Positions 43,551 to 52,543 of a stretch of 56,319 nucleotides of DNA are shown here, piece by piece. Positions within the stretch are counted from its first letter, which is position 1; every line of letters starts with the position of its first letter. The translations under genes and the position numbers were made by a program. The notes beneath the pieces are model-generated. The model had not been told where the DNA came from and did not search any database. It worked only from the letters and a program-made list of their open reading frames with translations. This DNA is from CAG-390 sp045633005 (lineage in GTDB: Bacteria; Bacillota; Clostridia; Oscillospirales; CAG-272): NCBI GenBank assembly GCA_045633005.1, contig JAZQXT010000057.1:1-56319 (forward strand), in the 5' to 3' direction.

Positions 43551-45824
43551 ATGATATACGACGCTGAAAAAACCGCCGTTCTTATCACGGTGGACGAGCT
43601 TTGCGCCGCCGCCTACGGCTTTTCCGACCTCGGAGCGAGCGGCGGATACGCCGTATGCGAGCGCGTGTCGGCTGGCGGGATGGATTATATCATCAGCGGC
43701 GGCGTGGAGCTTGAAGCGCCAAACGGAGCGGGGCTATATACCCTTTTCGCCGAGGGAAACAAAAGAGTGCAAAATATGCGGCTTGGGCTTTTCGGCGCAC
43801 TCGCGTGCCGTGGGCTGGGGCTTGACAAAATACGGATATCCATCACCGACGGCGAAAAGCACAGCGAGAGCGTGGCGGATTTTTCAGACCTTGACGGAAT
43901 GCTTGCTATGACGCTCTCGCTCATAAAGCGCAGAGCCGAAAACGAGCGCGAGAGGGTGACGTGCGTTATGCCCGCGGCGAAAAAGCTGCGCTTTCCGCAC
44001 GGCTCGTTCCGCGCAGGTCAGCGCGAGCTGATATCCTCGGTCTACTCGGCTTGTAAAAGCGGAAAACGCCTCTTTGCATCAGCGCCTACGGGCATCGGAA
44101 AGACGGTGTCCGTGCTTTACGGAGCGGTCAGGGCGTGGAGCGAGGGCGGCTTTCGCAGGATATTTTATCTCACCGCCAAGGCAAGCACGCGGCGCGAGGC
44201 TTACGCCGCCGCGGGCAGGATATGCGCCGCGGGCGCACCGCTGCGCACGGTGGTGCTCACGGCAAAGGAGCAGATGTGTCCCATCCGCGCGATGCGCGGC
44301 GGCGAGGGCTTCGTTTGCAACGCCGAGAGCTGTCCGTATATGAGCGGATATATGCAAAAGCGCTCCGAGGCGATAGGCGAGCTTCTCGGTGCGTACCACG
44401 GATACCCCGCGCGCGAGATACTGCGCTGTGCCTCGGCACACGGGCTATGTCCGTACGAGCTTTCACTCGACCTTTCCGAATACTGCGACGTTATAATCTG
44501 CGATTACAATTACGCCTTTGACCCACAGGTAAAGCTGCAAAGATATTTTGCGGGTGGCGACGGCGATTGCGTTTTTCTTATCGACGAGGCGCACAACCTT
44601 CCCGAAAGGGCAAGGGATATATACTCGGCGTGCCTTACCGAGGACGATATAGCGACGCTTCGGGCGTATACTGCGGCGTTTCCGAAGGCGGACGGCGCGC
44701 TTGAGGAGCTTCAGGGCGCACTTTGCGCAACCGCAAAGCTTTGCGAGGACAACCGCTTTTGCGACGACGAGGGCAGGGAGTTCGGGTATTACTTCAACCG
44801 CGAGCCGATAGAGGGGCTTGAGCGTGCGGTGGCGCACGCGGCGGACGCCGTTGAGAAATTTTACCACGCGCACAAGGACGATATCCCCGTAGCGTCAGCC
44901 GCCGCCGCGTTCTTGCGGCTGTGCCGCAAGTGGCAGGATGCGTCCGATGCCTACGACGGCAGATATCGCACCTATATTGAAATGAACTGCGGAAAAATGT
45001 CCGCAAAGCTATATTGCCTTGATCCTGCGGGGCGGCTCGACGACGCGCTCGGCGCGGCGCACGCCTCGGTGTTCTTTTCGGCGACGCTTTCGCCGTCGGA
45101 GTATTTTTCCGACATTCTCGGCGGCGGCAGAGACCATAGGGCAATTTCGCTCCCCTCGCCGTTTCCGCGCGAAAACCTCTTTCTTTGCGCCGTCACCGCC
45201 GTCAGCACGCGGTACGAGGACAGGGAAAAGAGCTATAAGCGCATTTCCGCCGTTATCGCCGCTACCTGTTCCGCGCGCGCGGGCAACTACATCGTTTATT
45301 TTCCGTCCTATAAATATATGGACGGCGTGCTTGATATCTTCAAAAAGAAGTATCCGCACGTTTCGATAGCGGTGCAAAAGCGCGGAATGACAAGAAACGA
45401 GAGGGATGAGTTCATCTCGTTCTTCCGCGAGGACGAGGGAAAGCTTCGCGTAGGCTTTTGCGTGCTCGGCGGCAGCTTTTCCGAGGGAATGGACCTCCCC
45501 GGTAGCCGCCTTATCGGTACGGTGGTCGTGGGAGTCGGACTTCCCGGATTGTCGGCGGAGCGAAATATCATCCGCGATTATTACGAGACCAAGAGCGAGA
45601 GCGGCTACGATTACGCCTACACCTACCCCGGAATGAACGGGATCTTGCAGGCGGCGGGCAGAGTCATCCGTCGGGATACCGACCGCGGAGTGGTCGTGCT
45701 TGTGGACGACAGATACGCCACGGAAAAATACCGTGCGCTGATGCCGCCGCATTGGGAAGGGATAAAATTCATCCCCGAACTGCGCGACTTGCAGGCACAA
45801 CTGATGGAATTTTGGAAAAAATGA
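43551..45824 (+). CDS. DinG/XPD-family iron-sulfur DNA helicase
   Basis: A 757-residue SF2 helicase (COG1199 type). Walker A SAPTGIGKT is near residue 180, the DEAH box at 345-348 (FLIDEAHNLPE). Between them lie four Cys (EQMCPI, FVCNAESCPY, HGLCPYE) expected to hold a [4Fe-4S] cluster as in XPD and DinG. Motifs V and VI are GSFSEGMDLPG and ILQAAGRVIRR. The N-terminal 150 residues are not recognised. ATG 43551 is preceded by GGGAGGG; the open frame further upstream is AT-rich promoter DNA. A role in repair of D-loops, R-loops or G-quadruplexes is inferred from the family. Confidence 0.9.
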   Translation: MIYDAEKTAVLITVDELCAAAYGFSDLGASGGYAVCERVSAGGMDYIISGGVELEAPNGAGLYTLFAEGNKRVQNMRLGLFGALACRGLGLDKIRISITDGEKHSESVADFSDLDGMLAMTLSLIKRRAENERERVTCVMPAAKKLRFPHGSFRAGQRELISSVYSACKSGKRLFASAPTGIGKTVSVLYGAVRAWSEGGFRRIFYLTAKASTRREAYAAAGRICAAGAPLRTVVLTAKEQMCPIRAMRGGEGFVCNAESCPYMSGYMQKRSEAIGELLGAYHGYPAREILRCASAHGLCPYELSLDLSEYCDVIICDYNYAFDPQVKLQRYFAGGDGDCVFLIDEAHNLPERARDIYSACLTEDDIATLRAYTAAFPKADGALEELQGALCATAKLCEDNRFCDDEGREFGYYFNREPIEGLERAVAHAADAVEKFYHAHKDDIPVASAAAAFLRLCRKWQDASDAYDGRYRTYIEMNCGKMSAKLYCLDPAGRLDDALGAAHASVFFSATLSPSEYFSDILGGGRDHRAISLPSPFPRENLFLCAVTAVSTRYEDREKSYKRISAVIAATCSARAGNYIVYFPSYKYMDGVLDIFKKKYPHVSIAVQKRGMTRNERDEFISFFREDEGKLRVGFCVLGGSFSEGMDLPGSRLIGTVVVGVGLPGLSAERNIIRDYYETKSESGYDYAYTYPGMNGILQAAGRVIRRDTDRGVVVLVDDRYATEKYRALMPPHWEGIKFIPELRDLQAQLMEFWKK

Positions 45825-45864
45825 ATTTTTTTCAATAAAAAATTGCAAAAATTTTATTTTTTGC

Positions 45865-45893
45865 TTGCATATTCGGGCATTATGTGTTATAAT
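45865..45893 (+). promoter_or_regulatory. Sigma-A promoter of asnS
   Basis: TTGCAT (45865-45870), 17 bases, TATAAT (45888-45893). The leader of about 85 bases contains no T-box motif. Confidence 0.75.
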
Positions 45894-45984
45894 GTGACCT
45901 ATGGTTGAGGAAAATATTGCAACCTCGGCAAAAAAAGTTGCACTTTTTAATTGATGCCCATCAATAAAGAGAGGAAACTGAAAA

Positions 45985-47379
45985 ATGGAACGAATCACAG
46001 TAAAACAGCTTTACAGCGACCCCGCCGCTTACGCGGGCAAGAGCATCACCGTTGCAGGTTGGGCAAGAACCATCCGCTCCAGCAACGTGTTCGGCTTTAT
46101 CGAGCTTAACGACGGCTCGTATTTCAAAAATCTTCAGGTAGTGCTTGAAAGCGAAAAGCTTACCAATTATAAAGAGACGGTCAAGCAGAACGTAGGCGCG
46201 TCCTTCGTTTGCACGGGTACGATAGAGCTTACCCCCAACGCTCCCCAGCCCTTTGAGATGAAGGCGGAGAAGGTCGAGCTTGAGGGTGCGTCCACCCCCG
46301 ATTTCCCGCTTCAGAAAAAGCGTCACAGTATGGAGTATCTGCGCACTATCGCGCATCTGCGCCCCCGCGCAAACACCTTCAACGCCGTTTTCCGCGTGCG
46401 CTCTGTGGTTGCTTACGCGCTTCACAGCTTCTTCTTTGAGCGCGGCTTCGTATACGTTCACACCCCCCTTATCACAGGCTCTGACTGTGAGGGCGCGGGC
46501 GAGATGTTCCAGGTCACGACTCTTGACCTTAATAATCCCCCCAGAACCGAGGACGGCGAGATAGACTACTCGCAGGACTTCTTCGGCAAAAAGACGGGAC
46601 TTACCGTTTCGGGACAGCTCAACGTCGAGACCTTTGCTATGGCGTTTGCCAACGTTTACACCTTCGGTCCTACCTTCCGCGCCGAGCGCTCCTACACACA
46701 GCGCCACGCCGCAGAGTTCTGGATGGTAGAGCCCGAAATGGCGTTTGCCGACCTTAACGATTATATGGACACCGCCGAGGCTATGGTGAAGTACGTTATC
46801 AGGTTCGTTATGCGCGAGTGCCCTGCCGAGCTTGAGTTCTTCAACAAGTTCTTCGACAACACCCTTATCGAGAGAATGACGGCGCTTTGCGACGCTGATT
46901 TCGGCAGAGTAAGCTATACCGAGGCTGTCGAGATGCTTAAGTCAAGCGGACAGAAGTTTGAATATCCTGTAGAGTGGGGTATCGACCTTCAGACCGAGCA
47001 CGAAAGATATCTCACCGAGCAGATATTCAAAAAGCCCGTATTCGTTACCGACTATCCCCGCGATATAAAGGCGTTCTATATGCGCCAGAACGACGACGGC
47101 AAGACCGTTGCCGCCGCAGATATGCTCGTTCCCGGAGTCGGTGAGCTGATAGGCGGCTCACAGCGCGAGGAAAGACTTGATAAGCTGGAGGAGGCTATCC
47201 TTCGCTTCGGTCTTGACCCTGCGGATTATTCATGGTATTGCGACCTTCGCCGCTACGGCGGCACGAAGCACGCAGGCTTCGGTCTCGGCTTTGAAAGAAT
47301 GATAATGTATATTACCGGCATCACCAACATCAGAGACGTGGAGGCGTTCCCCAGAACCACGGGCTGCGCTGATTTCTGA
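45985..47379 (+). CDS. asnS: Asparaginyl-tRNA synthetase
   Basis: A 464-residue class IIb synthetase. The OB-fold anticodon domain (ITVAGWARTIRSSNVFGFIE) leads to motif 2 (TFRAERSYTQRHAAEFWMVE) and motif 3 (GFGLGFERMIMYITGI). The segment HTPLITGSDCEGAGEMFQVT and the long LDLNNPPRTEDGEIDYSQDF insertion favour AsnRS over AspRS. Length is normal. It is followed after 31 bases by an aspartate aminotransferase gene with no terminator between, so they are probably cotranscribed. Confidence 0.97.
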   Translation: MERITVKQLYSDPAAYAGKSITVAGWARTIRSSNVFGFIELNDGSYFKNLQVVLESEKLTNYKETVKQNVGASFVCTGTIELTPNAPQPFEMKAEKVELEGASTPDFPLQKKRHSMEYLRTIAHLRPRANTFNAVFRVRSVVAYALHSFFFERGFVYVHTPLITGSDCEGAGEMFQVTTLDLNNPPRTEDGEIDYSQDFFGKKTGLTVSGQLNVETFAMAFANVYTFGPTFRAERSYTQRHAAEFWMVEPEMAFADLNDYMDTAEAMVKYVIRFVMRECPAELEFFNKFFDNTLIERMTALCDADFGRVSYTEAVEMLKSSGQKFEYPVEWGIDLQTEHERYLTEQIFKKPVFVTDYPRDIKAFYMRQNDDGKTVAAADMLVPGVGELIGGSQREERLDKLEEAILRFGLDPADYSWYCDLRRYGGTKHAGFGLGFERMIMYITGITNIRDVEAFPRTTGCADF

Positions 47380-47410
47380 TCTTCGTTGATGTGCGGATAA
47401 AGGAGAAATT

Positions 47411-48691
47411 ATGCTTTATTCCCAGATGAGCGCACAGGAGCTGCGCGAGCTTTATTCAAAATTAAATGAAGAATACTCCGCTGTAAAGGCGAAAAATTTG
47501 AGTCTTGACCTGTCGCGCGGTAAGCCCGCCAAGGAACAGCTTGACAAGCTTACGGGTATGCTCACCGCCGTGACCGAGGCAGAGGATTGCTTCTCGGCAA
47601 GCGGCTTTGACTACCGTAACTACGGCGTGCTTGACGGTATTCCCGAGGCTAAAAAGCTCTTTTCGGACCTTCTTAACATCCCCGAAAAGAACCTTATCGT
47701 AGCGGGAAACTCCTCGCTCAACCTTATGTACGACACCGTTGCGCGTTGTATGCTCTACGGCACGTCGGACGGCTGTGAGCCTTGGGTAAAGCAGGGTGAG
47801 GTCAAGTTCCTTTGCCCCGTTCCGGGTTACGACAGACATTTTGCTATCTGCCAGTCGCTCGGCATCAAGATGATAAACGTTCCGATGCTTGCGGACGGTC
47901 CCGATATGGATATGGTCGAAAGCCTCGTTGCGTCCGACGCGTCGATAAAGGGCATTTGGTGCTGTCCGAGATTTTCCAATCCCGACGGCATTACTTACTC
48001 CGACAGTGTAGTTCGCCGCCTTGCCGCACTCAAGTGCGCCGCGAAGGATTTCAGGATATTCTGGGATAACGCTTACGTCGTTCACGACCTTTACGATGAT
48101 GCGCCCGAGCTTCTTGACGTCTTCAAGGCTTGCGAGGAATTTGGAAACGAGGATAGAGTTTTCTATTTTGCATCCACCTCAAAGATATCCTACCCAGGCG
48201 CGGGCGTGGCTGTTTTTGCCGCATCCGATAGCAATATGGCGCATATCAAGCCCATTATGAGCATTCAGACCATAGGACACGATAAGATAAATCAGATGCG
48301 CCACGTCAAGTATTTCGGAAGCGCGGAGAATATCCGCGAGCATATGAAAATGCTTGCAGGACTCATTCGCCCGAAGTTCGAGGCTGTTATAGACATTCTT
48401 CACGAGGACCTTGACGGCACGGGCGTAGCTCGTTGGACCGAGCCGCGCGGCGGTTATTTTATCAGCCTTTTCGTTGCAAAGGGATGCGCGAAGCGCACCT
48501 ACCAGCTCTGTCTTGGCGCGGGCGTTAAGCTGACGGGCGCGGGCGCAAGCTACCCCTACGGCGTAGACCCCGACGACTCCAACATCCGTATTGCCCCCAC
48601 CTACCCCTCGTATTCCGAGCTTACCGAGGCTATGCGCGTGCTTACGCTCTGCGCAAGGATGGCGGCTATTGAAAAGTTACTTGAAAATTAA
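47411..48691 (+). CDS. Aspartate aminotransferase, subgroup Ic (MocR-like fold)
   Basis: A 426-residue PLP enzyme. LSLDLSRGKPAKEQLDKLTG at the start, DYRNYGVLDGIPEAKKLF, then WCCPRFSNPDG and FYFASTSKISYPGAGVA (PLP lysine in STSK) identify the Ic group, which converts aspartate and 2-oxoglutarate to oxaloacetate and glutamate. Full length. GGAG eight bases upstream of ATG 47411. Location behind asnS couples Asp/Asn metabolism and charging in one message. Confidence 0.92.
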   Translation: MLYSQMSAQELRELYSKLNEEYSAVKAKNLSLDLSRGKPAKEQLDKLTGMLTAVTEAEDCFSASGFDYRNYGVLDGIPEAKKLFSDLLNIPEKNLIVAGNSSLNLMYDTVARCMLYGTSDGCEPWVKQGEVKFLCPVPGYDRHFAICQSLGIKMINVPMLADGPDMDMVESLVASDASIKGIWCCPRFSNPDGITYSDSVVRRLAALKCAAKDFRIFWDNAYVVHDLYDDAPELLDVFKACEEFGNEDRVFYFASTSKISYPGAGVAVFAASDSNMAHIKPIMSIQTIGHDKINQMRHVKYFGSAENIREHMKMLAGLIRPKFEAVIDILHEDLDGTGVARWTEPRGGYFISLFVAKGCAKRTYQLCLGAGVKLTGAGASYPYGVDPDDSNIRIAPTYPSYSELTEAMRVLTLCARMAAIEKLLEN

Positions 48692-48694
48692 CAT

Positions 48695-48729
48695 AAAAAT
48701 CGAGGCTGATTTCAGTCTCGATTTTTTCT
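48695..48729 (+). terminator. Intrinsic terminator after the aminotransferase
   Basis: Stem AAAATCGAGGCTGA / TCAGTCTCGATTTT (one G-T pair), two-base loop, then T tract. Confidence 0.9.
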
Positions 48730-48738
48730 AAAGAGAAT

Positions 48739-49698
48739 ATGAAAAAAACACAAGCACAAACCAATCCCTACCGCAACAGCGATACTAACAAGCGGTATTA
48801 TACCTATGAATATTACCTGCGCCGACGCTTTGGTGCGAAATGCGCCAAAATTCCGCTCGACGCGGGCTTTTCCTGCCCGAATATCGACGCGGGCGGCGGC
48901 TGTATATATTGTTCGGGGCGCGGAAGCGGCGACAGTATTCCGTGCGGACTTACGCTGCGCGAGCAGTACGAGGCGGGGCGCACCTCGCTCGGTAAGAAAT
49001 GGGATACCTCGCGCTGTATTGCGTATCTTCAGGCGCACACCAACACCTACGCGCCCGTCGAGGTGCTTCGCCGCACCTACGACGAGATACTTTCGTTCGA
49101 TGGCGTTTTGGGCTTTAATATAGCCACGCGCGCCGACTGCCTTTCCGAGGAGGTCTGCCGTCTGCTTGCCGAGGTCTCGGAGCGCACGGTGCTTACGGTG
49201 GAGCTGGGGCTTCAAAGCTCCTCGGACGCTACCGCCGCCGCTATCGGACGCGGACATAGCTTTTCGCAGTTTTGCGAGGGCTATCAACGCCTTCGTTCTC
49301 TCGCGCCGCGCGCCGAGATATGCGTGCATATCATTTTCGGTCTGCCTAACGAGAGCCGCGTGGATATGATGCGCACCGTGCGCGACGTTGCCGTGCTTGC
49401 GCCCGAGCAGGTCAAGATTCACCTTTTGCACGTCCTTCGCGGTACGCCGATGTGCGATATATATAATGAAGGCGCGTACCGTCCGCTTGAAAGGGACGAA
49501 TACGTAAGCCTCGTTGCCGAGGCGCTTACCTATCTGCCGCCCGACACGGTGATAGGTCGCCTTACGGGTGACGGTCTTGCCGAGGACCTCGTCGCACCCC
49601 TTTGGAGCCGTCAAAAAACGGCTGTGATAAACGATATCGACAAGAAAATGTATGAAAATGACATTTGGCAAGGAAAATTTTTCGATTCGTTGCAATAA
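48739..49698 (+). CDS. ytqA: Radical-SAM protein YtqA (TIGR01212 family; MnmL)
   Basis: A 319-residue radical-SAM enzyme. The cluster motif is unusual for the superfamily: Cys-x8-Cys-x2-Cys in FSCPNIDAGGGCIYCS. LTVELGLQSSSDATAAAIGR and VCVHIIFGLPNES-like segments are family hallmarks, as is the N-terminal KRYYTYEYYLRRRFGAK. In Bacillus this protein is linked to wobble-uridine modification together with MnmM, whose gene is at the left edge of the window. Start is eight bases after the terminator T tract, so it may depend on read-through or on a promoter I cannot see. Confidence 0.88.
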   Translation: MKKTQAQTNPYRNSDTNKRYYTYEYYLRRRFGAKCAKIPLDAGFSCPNIDAGGGCIYCSGRGSGDSIPCGLTLREQYEAGRTSLGKKWDTSRCIAYLQAHTNTYAPVEVLRRTYDEILSFDGVLGFNIATRADCLSEEVCRLLAEVSERTVLTVELGLQSSSDATAAAIGRGHSFSQFCEGYQRLRSLAPRAEICVHIIFGLPNESRVDMMRTVRDVAVLAPEQVKIHLLHVLRGTPMCDIYNEGAYRPLERDEYVSLVAEALTYLPPDTVIGRLTGDGLAEDLVAPLWSRQKTAVINDIDKKMYENDIWQGKFFDSLQ

Positions 49699-49743
49699 AA
49701 GTGCCGATTTCCGTATTAACTATATGAAAGGAGTAAGCCGACC

Positions 49744-50313
49744 ATGAAGAACAAGACATCAGCTAAAAAGCCTGATGCCGATAAGGTCCTCGCGCTTGAA
49801 GACGCGCTTTTGCGGCTTGCAAGCGGGGAAAACGACGCACTTGCCGTGATATACGACAATTGCAGGGTCTCGGTCTACGGCTTTGCACTTTCGATACTTA
49901 AAAATTCTCACGATGCCGAGGACGTGATGCAGGACGCCTTCGTCAAGGTCTTTTCCGAAGCGGACAGGTACCAACCGCAGGGAAAGCCGTTGGCGTGGAT
50001 ACTGACCATCACGCGCAACCTCTGCTTGCACCGCTTGCGGCATACCTCAAGAATTCTCGAAAACGAGGAGGATTGGGACAGACACGCAGACACGGCGGCA
50101 GAGAGTGAAAATCTGCTTGACAGTTTAGTACTGCGCGAGGCTATGACGGTGCTTTCCGAGGAGGAAAGACAGATAGTAGTGCTCCACGCGCTTTCGGATA
50201 TGAAACACAGGCAGATAGCCGAGGTAATGGGAATGCCGCTGCCCACGGTGCTTTCAAAATACAGCAGGGCAATGAAAAAACTCAGAAACAGATTACAGGG
50301 AGACGACTTATGA
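49744..50313 (+). CDS. ECF-type RNA polymerase sigma factor
   Basis: A 189-residue sigma factor with only regions 2 and 4. Region 2: YGFALSILKNSHDAEDVMQD and AFVKVFSEADRYQP; region 4: LSEEERQIVVLHALSDMKHR followed by the helix-turn-helix QIAEVMGMPLPTVLSKYSRA. It overlaps the next gene by four bases (ATGA), the common arrangement of a sigma factor with its anti-sigma factor. A Shine-Dalgarno AAAGGAG is upstream. A possible promoter (TTGCAA at 49690, GTATTA at 49713, 17 apart) overlaps the end of ytqA. Confidence 0.93.
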   Translation: MKNKTSAKKPDADKVLALEDALLRLASGENDALAVIYDNCRVSVYGFALSILKNSHDAEDVMQDAFVKVFSEADRYQPQGKPLAWILTITRNLCLHRLRHTSRILENEEDWDRHADTAAESENLLDSLVLREAMTVLSEEERQIVVLHALSDMKHRQIAEVMGMPLPTVLSKYSRAMKKLRNRLQGDDL

Positions 50314-52496
50314 GAAACAACGAAATTGAAAAGAAGCTGTCCGCCGAGATAGAGGCTGTGACACCGAATAATTATGAAAAGGTCCTTTCTGCTTGTGGGT
50401 CTGTTGAGAGAAAGGGAAAGGTACTTACAATGAAAAAGAGATTTAACCCCGTAAAATGGGCTTCCGCCATAGCCGCGGTTCTGGCGCTGGTAATAATGAT
50501 TGGCGCAGTTATAGGAATGCAGACGGGCTCGGATGCCATCACCTCCGTAGTTTCCATCGACGTAAACCCAGGCATCGAGCTTTCTATCGGTAAAAACGAT
50601 ACCGTTAAAAAGGCAGTTGCCACCAATGACGACGGCGCGCGTATCCTTGAGGGACTCAAGCTTACGGACGTTGACGTTGACACCGCCGTTTCCGCCATCA
50701 TCGGCGAAATGCTCAAGGCGGGATACATCAGCACCGATGCGAACTCCGTTCTCATCACCGTCGACACCAAGAGCGGCGAGGGCGAGGAGCTTCGCAAGCA
50801 CCTCACCGACAGCGTTACCGAGCTTCTTAAGGCGCAGAGCATTGACGCCGCAGTTATGACGCAGATAATCACCGACGAGGTCGACGATGCCGTAAAGGCA
50901 CTTGCAAAGGAAAATCAGATGTCGCAGGGCAAGGCAAGACTCATTTGCGAGCTTGTTACCCGCGGCGGCGCGCACACCTTTGACGAGCTTAAGGCTCTTA
51001 CCGTAAACGAGCTTGCACTCCTGCTTGACGCAACGGGAACTACTCCCGACGACGTAACGGGCAGCGGAAGCGCAAGTGACTCCGCTTATATCGGCAAGGA
51101 TGCCGTTCTCGCCATCGCGCTCAGCGCGGCAGGTCTTACCGCCGAGCAGGTTACGGGCGTTGAGGTCGAGCTTGATTACAAGAAGGGCGCAATGATATAC
51201 GAGGTAGAGTTCGAGTCGGATGCTACCGAGTATGAATACAAGATCGACGCGGCTACGGGAGAGATCCTTAAGAGCAAGGTCGATACAGACGACGATAAGG
51301 ACGATGACGACGATGACGACCACAAGGCAGAGCGCCCCGAGGGCGACAAGCCCGCGAAGGTCGAGCGCCCCGAAAACCTTATCGGTAAGGAAGCAGCAGT
51401 TAACGCCGCACTTACCGCCGCAGGATTTACCTCCGAGCAGGCGGGCGAGATCGAGTGCGACCTTGAGTGCAAGGGCGGCGCTTGGTTCTACGAGATCGAG
51501 TTTGAGGTAGAGGCAAACGAGTACGAATACCGCATCGACGCCGTCAGCGCGGCAGTTCTTGACAGCAGAGTTGAGGCTGACGACGATAAGGATCACGATC
51601 ACGGCGACGACAAGGATTTTGACGATGACCGTGACGACCACGATAAGGGCGATAAGGACGAGGATGAAAAGCACCCCGCTCCCGCACTTCCCGAAAACCT
51701 TATAGGCGAGGAAGCCGCTATCAACGCCGCTATCACCGCCGCAGGTATTAGCGCAGAGCAGATAGTCAAGAAGGATTGCGAGCTTGAGCACAAGGGCGAG
51801 TCTTGGGTATACGAGGTAGAGCTTGAGACTGCCGATAAGGAGTACAAGTATATCGTTGATGCCGTAAGCGCGGCTATCCTTGCAGAGAGAAGCGAGGATG
51901 ATAACGATAAGGATCACGATAAGGGCGATAAGGACGAGGATGAAAAGCACCCCGCTCCCGCACTTCCCGAAAACCTCATAGGCGAGGAAGCCGCTATCAA
52001 TGCCGCGCTTACCGCCGCAGGTCTTACCGCAGAGCAGGTAGTCGAAAAGGATTGCGAGCTTGAGCGCAAGGGCGAGTCTTGGGTATACGAGGTAGAGCTT
52101 GAGACCGCTGATGCGGAGTACAAGTACGTTGTTGATGCCGTAAGCGCGGCTATCCTTGCCGAGAGAAGCGAGGTTGAGGACGATAAAGCACCCGAATTCG
52201 ACCGCGACGATAAGGAATGTGACAAGGATTTTGACGACGACAAGGATTTTGACGATGACCGCTGCGAAGATGGCGATCACCGCAAGCCCGAAGCTCCTGT
52301 AGCTCCCGAAGCTCCCGAAGCTCCCGTAGCTCCCGAAGCTCCCGAAGCTCCCGAAGCTCCTGAAGTTCCCGAAGCTCCCGAAGCTCCCGAAGCTCCCGTA
52401 GCTCCTGTAGCTCCCGAAGCTCCCGAAGCTCCCGTAGCTCCTGTAGCTCCCGAAGCTCCCGAAGCTCCCGTAGCTCCCGAAACGACCGTTGCATAA
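50310..52496 (+). CDS. RsgI-like anti-sigma factor with four PepSY-type repeats and PEA-rich tail
   Basis: A 728-residue membrane protein. Residues 1-47 are cytoplasmic and should hold the sigma factor; one span is at about 48-70. SVVSIDVNPGIELSIGKNDT is the conserved start of the extracytoplasmic RsgI domain. Four PepSY-like units follow at about residues 260, 356, 463 and 555 (each IGEEAAINAALTAAGLTAEQ ... YEVELETADAEYKY), separated by very acidic Asp/Lys linkers (DDKDDDDDDDHK). The tail is about 65 residues of PEAPVAPEAP repeats, likely crossing the wall. The last two PepSY units are near-identical at DNA level, a recent duplication. The sensed signal is unknown. Confidence 0.87.
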   Translation: MRNNEIEKKLSAEIEAVTPNNYEKVLSACGSVERKGKVLTMKKRFNPVKWASAIAAVLALVIMIGAVIGMQTGSDAITSVVSIDVNPGIELSIGKNDTVKKAVATNDDGARILEGLKLTDVDVDTAVSAIIGEMLKAGYISTDANSVLITVDTKSGEGEELRKHLTDSVTELLKAQSIDAAVMTQIITDEVDDAVKALAKENQMSQGKARLICELVTRGGAHTFDELKALTVNELALLLDATGTTPDDVTGSGSASDSAYIGKDAVLAIALSAAGLTAEQVTGVEVELDYKKGAMIYEVEFESDATEYEYKIDAATGEILKSKVDTDDDKDDDDDDDHKAERPEGDKPAKVERPENLIGKEAAVNAALTAAGFTSEQAGEIECDLECKGGAWFYEIEFEVEANEYEYRIDAVSAAVLDSRVEADDDKDHDHGDDKDFDDDRDDHDKGDKDEDEKHPAPALPENLIGEEAAINAAITAAGISAEQIVKKDCELEHKGESWVYEVELETADKEYKYIVDAVSAAILAERSEDDNDKDHDKGDKDEDEKHPAPALPENLIGEEAAINAALTAAGLTAEQVVEKDCELERKGESWVYEVELETADAEYKYVVDAVSAAILAERSEVEDDKAPEFDRDDKECDKDFDDDKDFDDDRCEDGDHRKPEAPVAPEAPEAPVAPEAPEAPEAPEVPEAPEAPEAPVAPVAPEAPEAPVAPVAPEAPEAPVAPETTVA
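51640..52190 (+). repeat. Tandem duplication inside the anti-sigma gene (about 275-bp unit)
   Basis: The stretch beginning GGGCGATAAGGACGAGGATG near 51642 recurs near 51923, and the following bases through the PepSY unit are about 90% alike by eye. It encodes an acidic linker plus one PepSY domain per unit. Confidence 0.75.
52287..52480 (+). repeat. Nine-base tandem repeats encoding the PEA/PVA tail
   Basis: About 20 tandem copies of GAAGCTCCC with variants GTAGCTCCT and GTAGCTCCC at the 3' end of the anti-sigma gene. Copy number could vary between strains without breaking the frame. It also creates a spurious long open frame on the other strand. Confidence 0.85.
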
Positions 52497-52503
52497 GTAA
52501 AAT

Positions 52504-52541
52504 AAAAAGCTTCGCAGGCGCACGCGTCAGCGAAGCTTTTT
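52504..52541. terminator. Terminator between the anti-sigma and ASKHA genes
   Basis: Stem AAAAAGCTTCGC / GCGAAGCTTTTTT with a 14-base loop; A-rich on one side and T-rich on the other, so it can serve both convergent genes. Confidence 0.88.
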
Positions 52542-52543
52542 TG

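Noticed and set aside
45894..45984. T-box riboswitch before asnS
   Set aside because: Leader is only about 90 bases and lacks the TGGNACCGCG motif and a specifier-type stem.
49908..52523. 871-residue open frame on the minus strand rich in FGSYGSFGS repeats
   Set aside because: It is the antisense of the sigma/anti-sigma genes; the repeats are the reverse complement of the PEA-coding 9-base repeats, and it has no ribosome site or recognisable domain.
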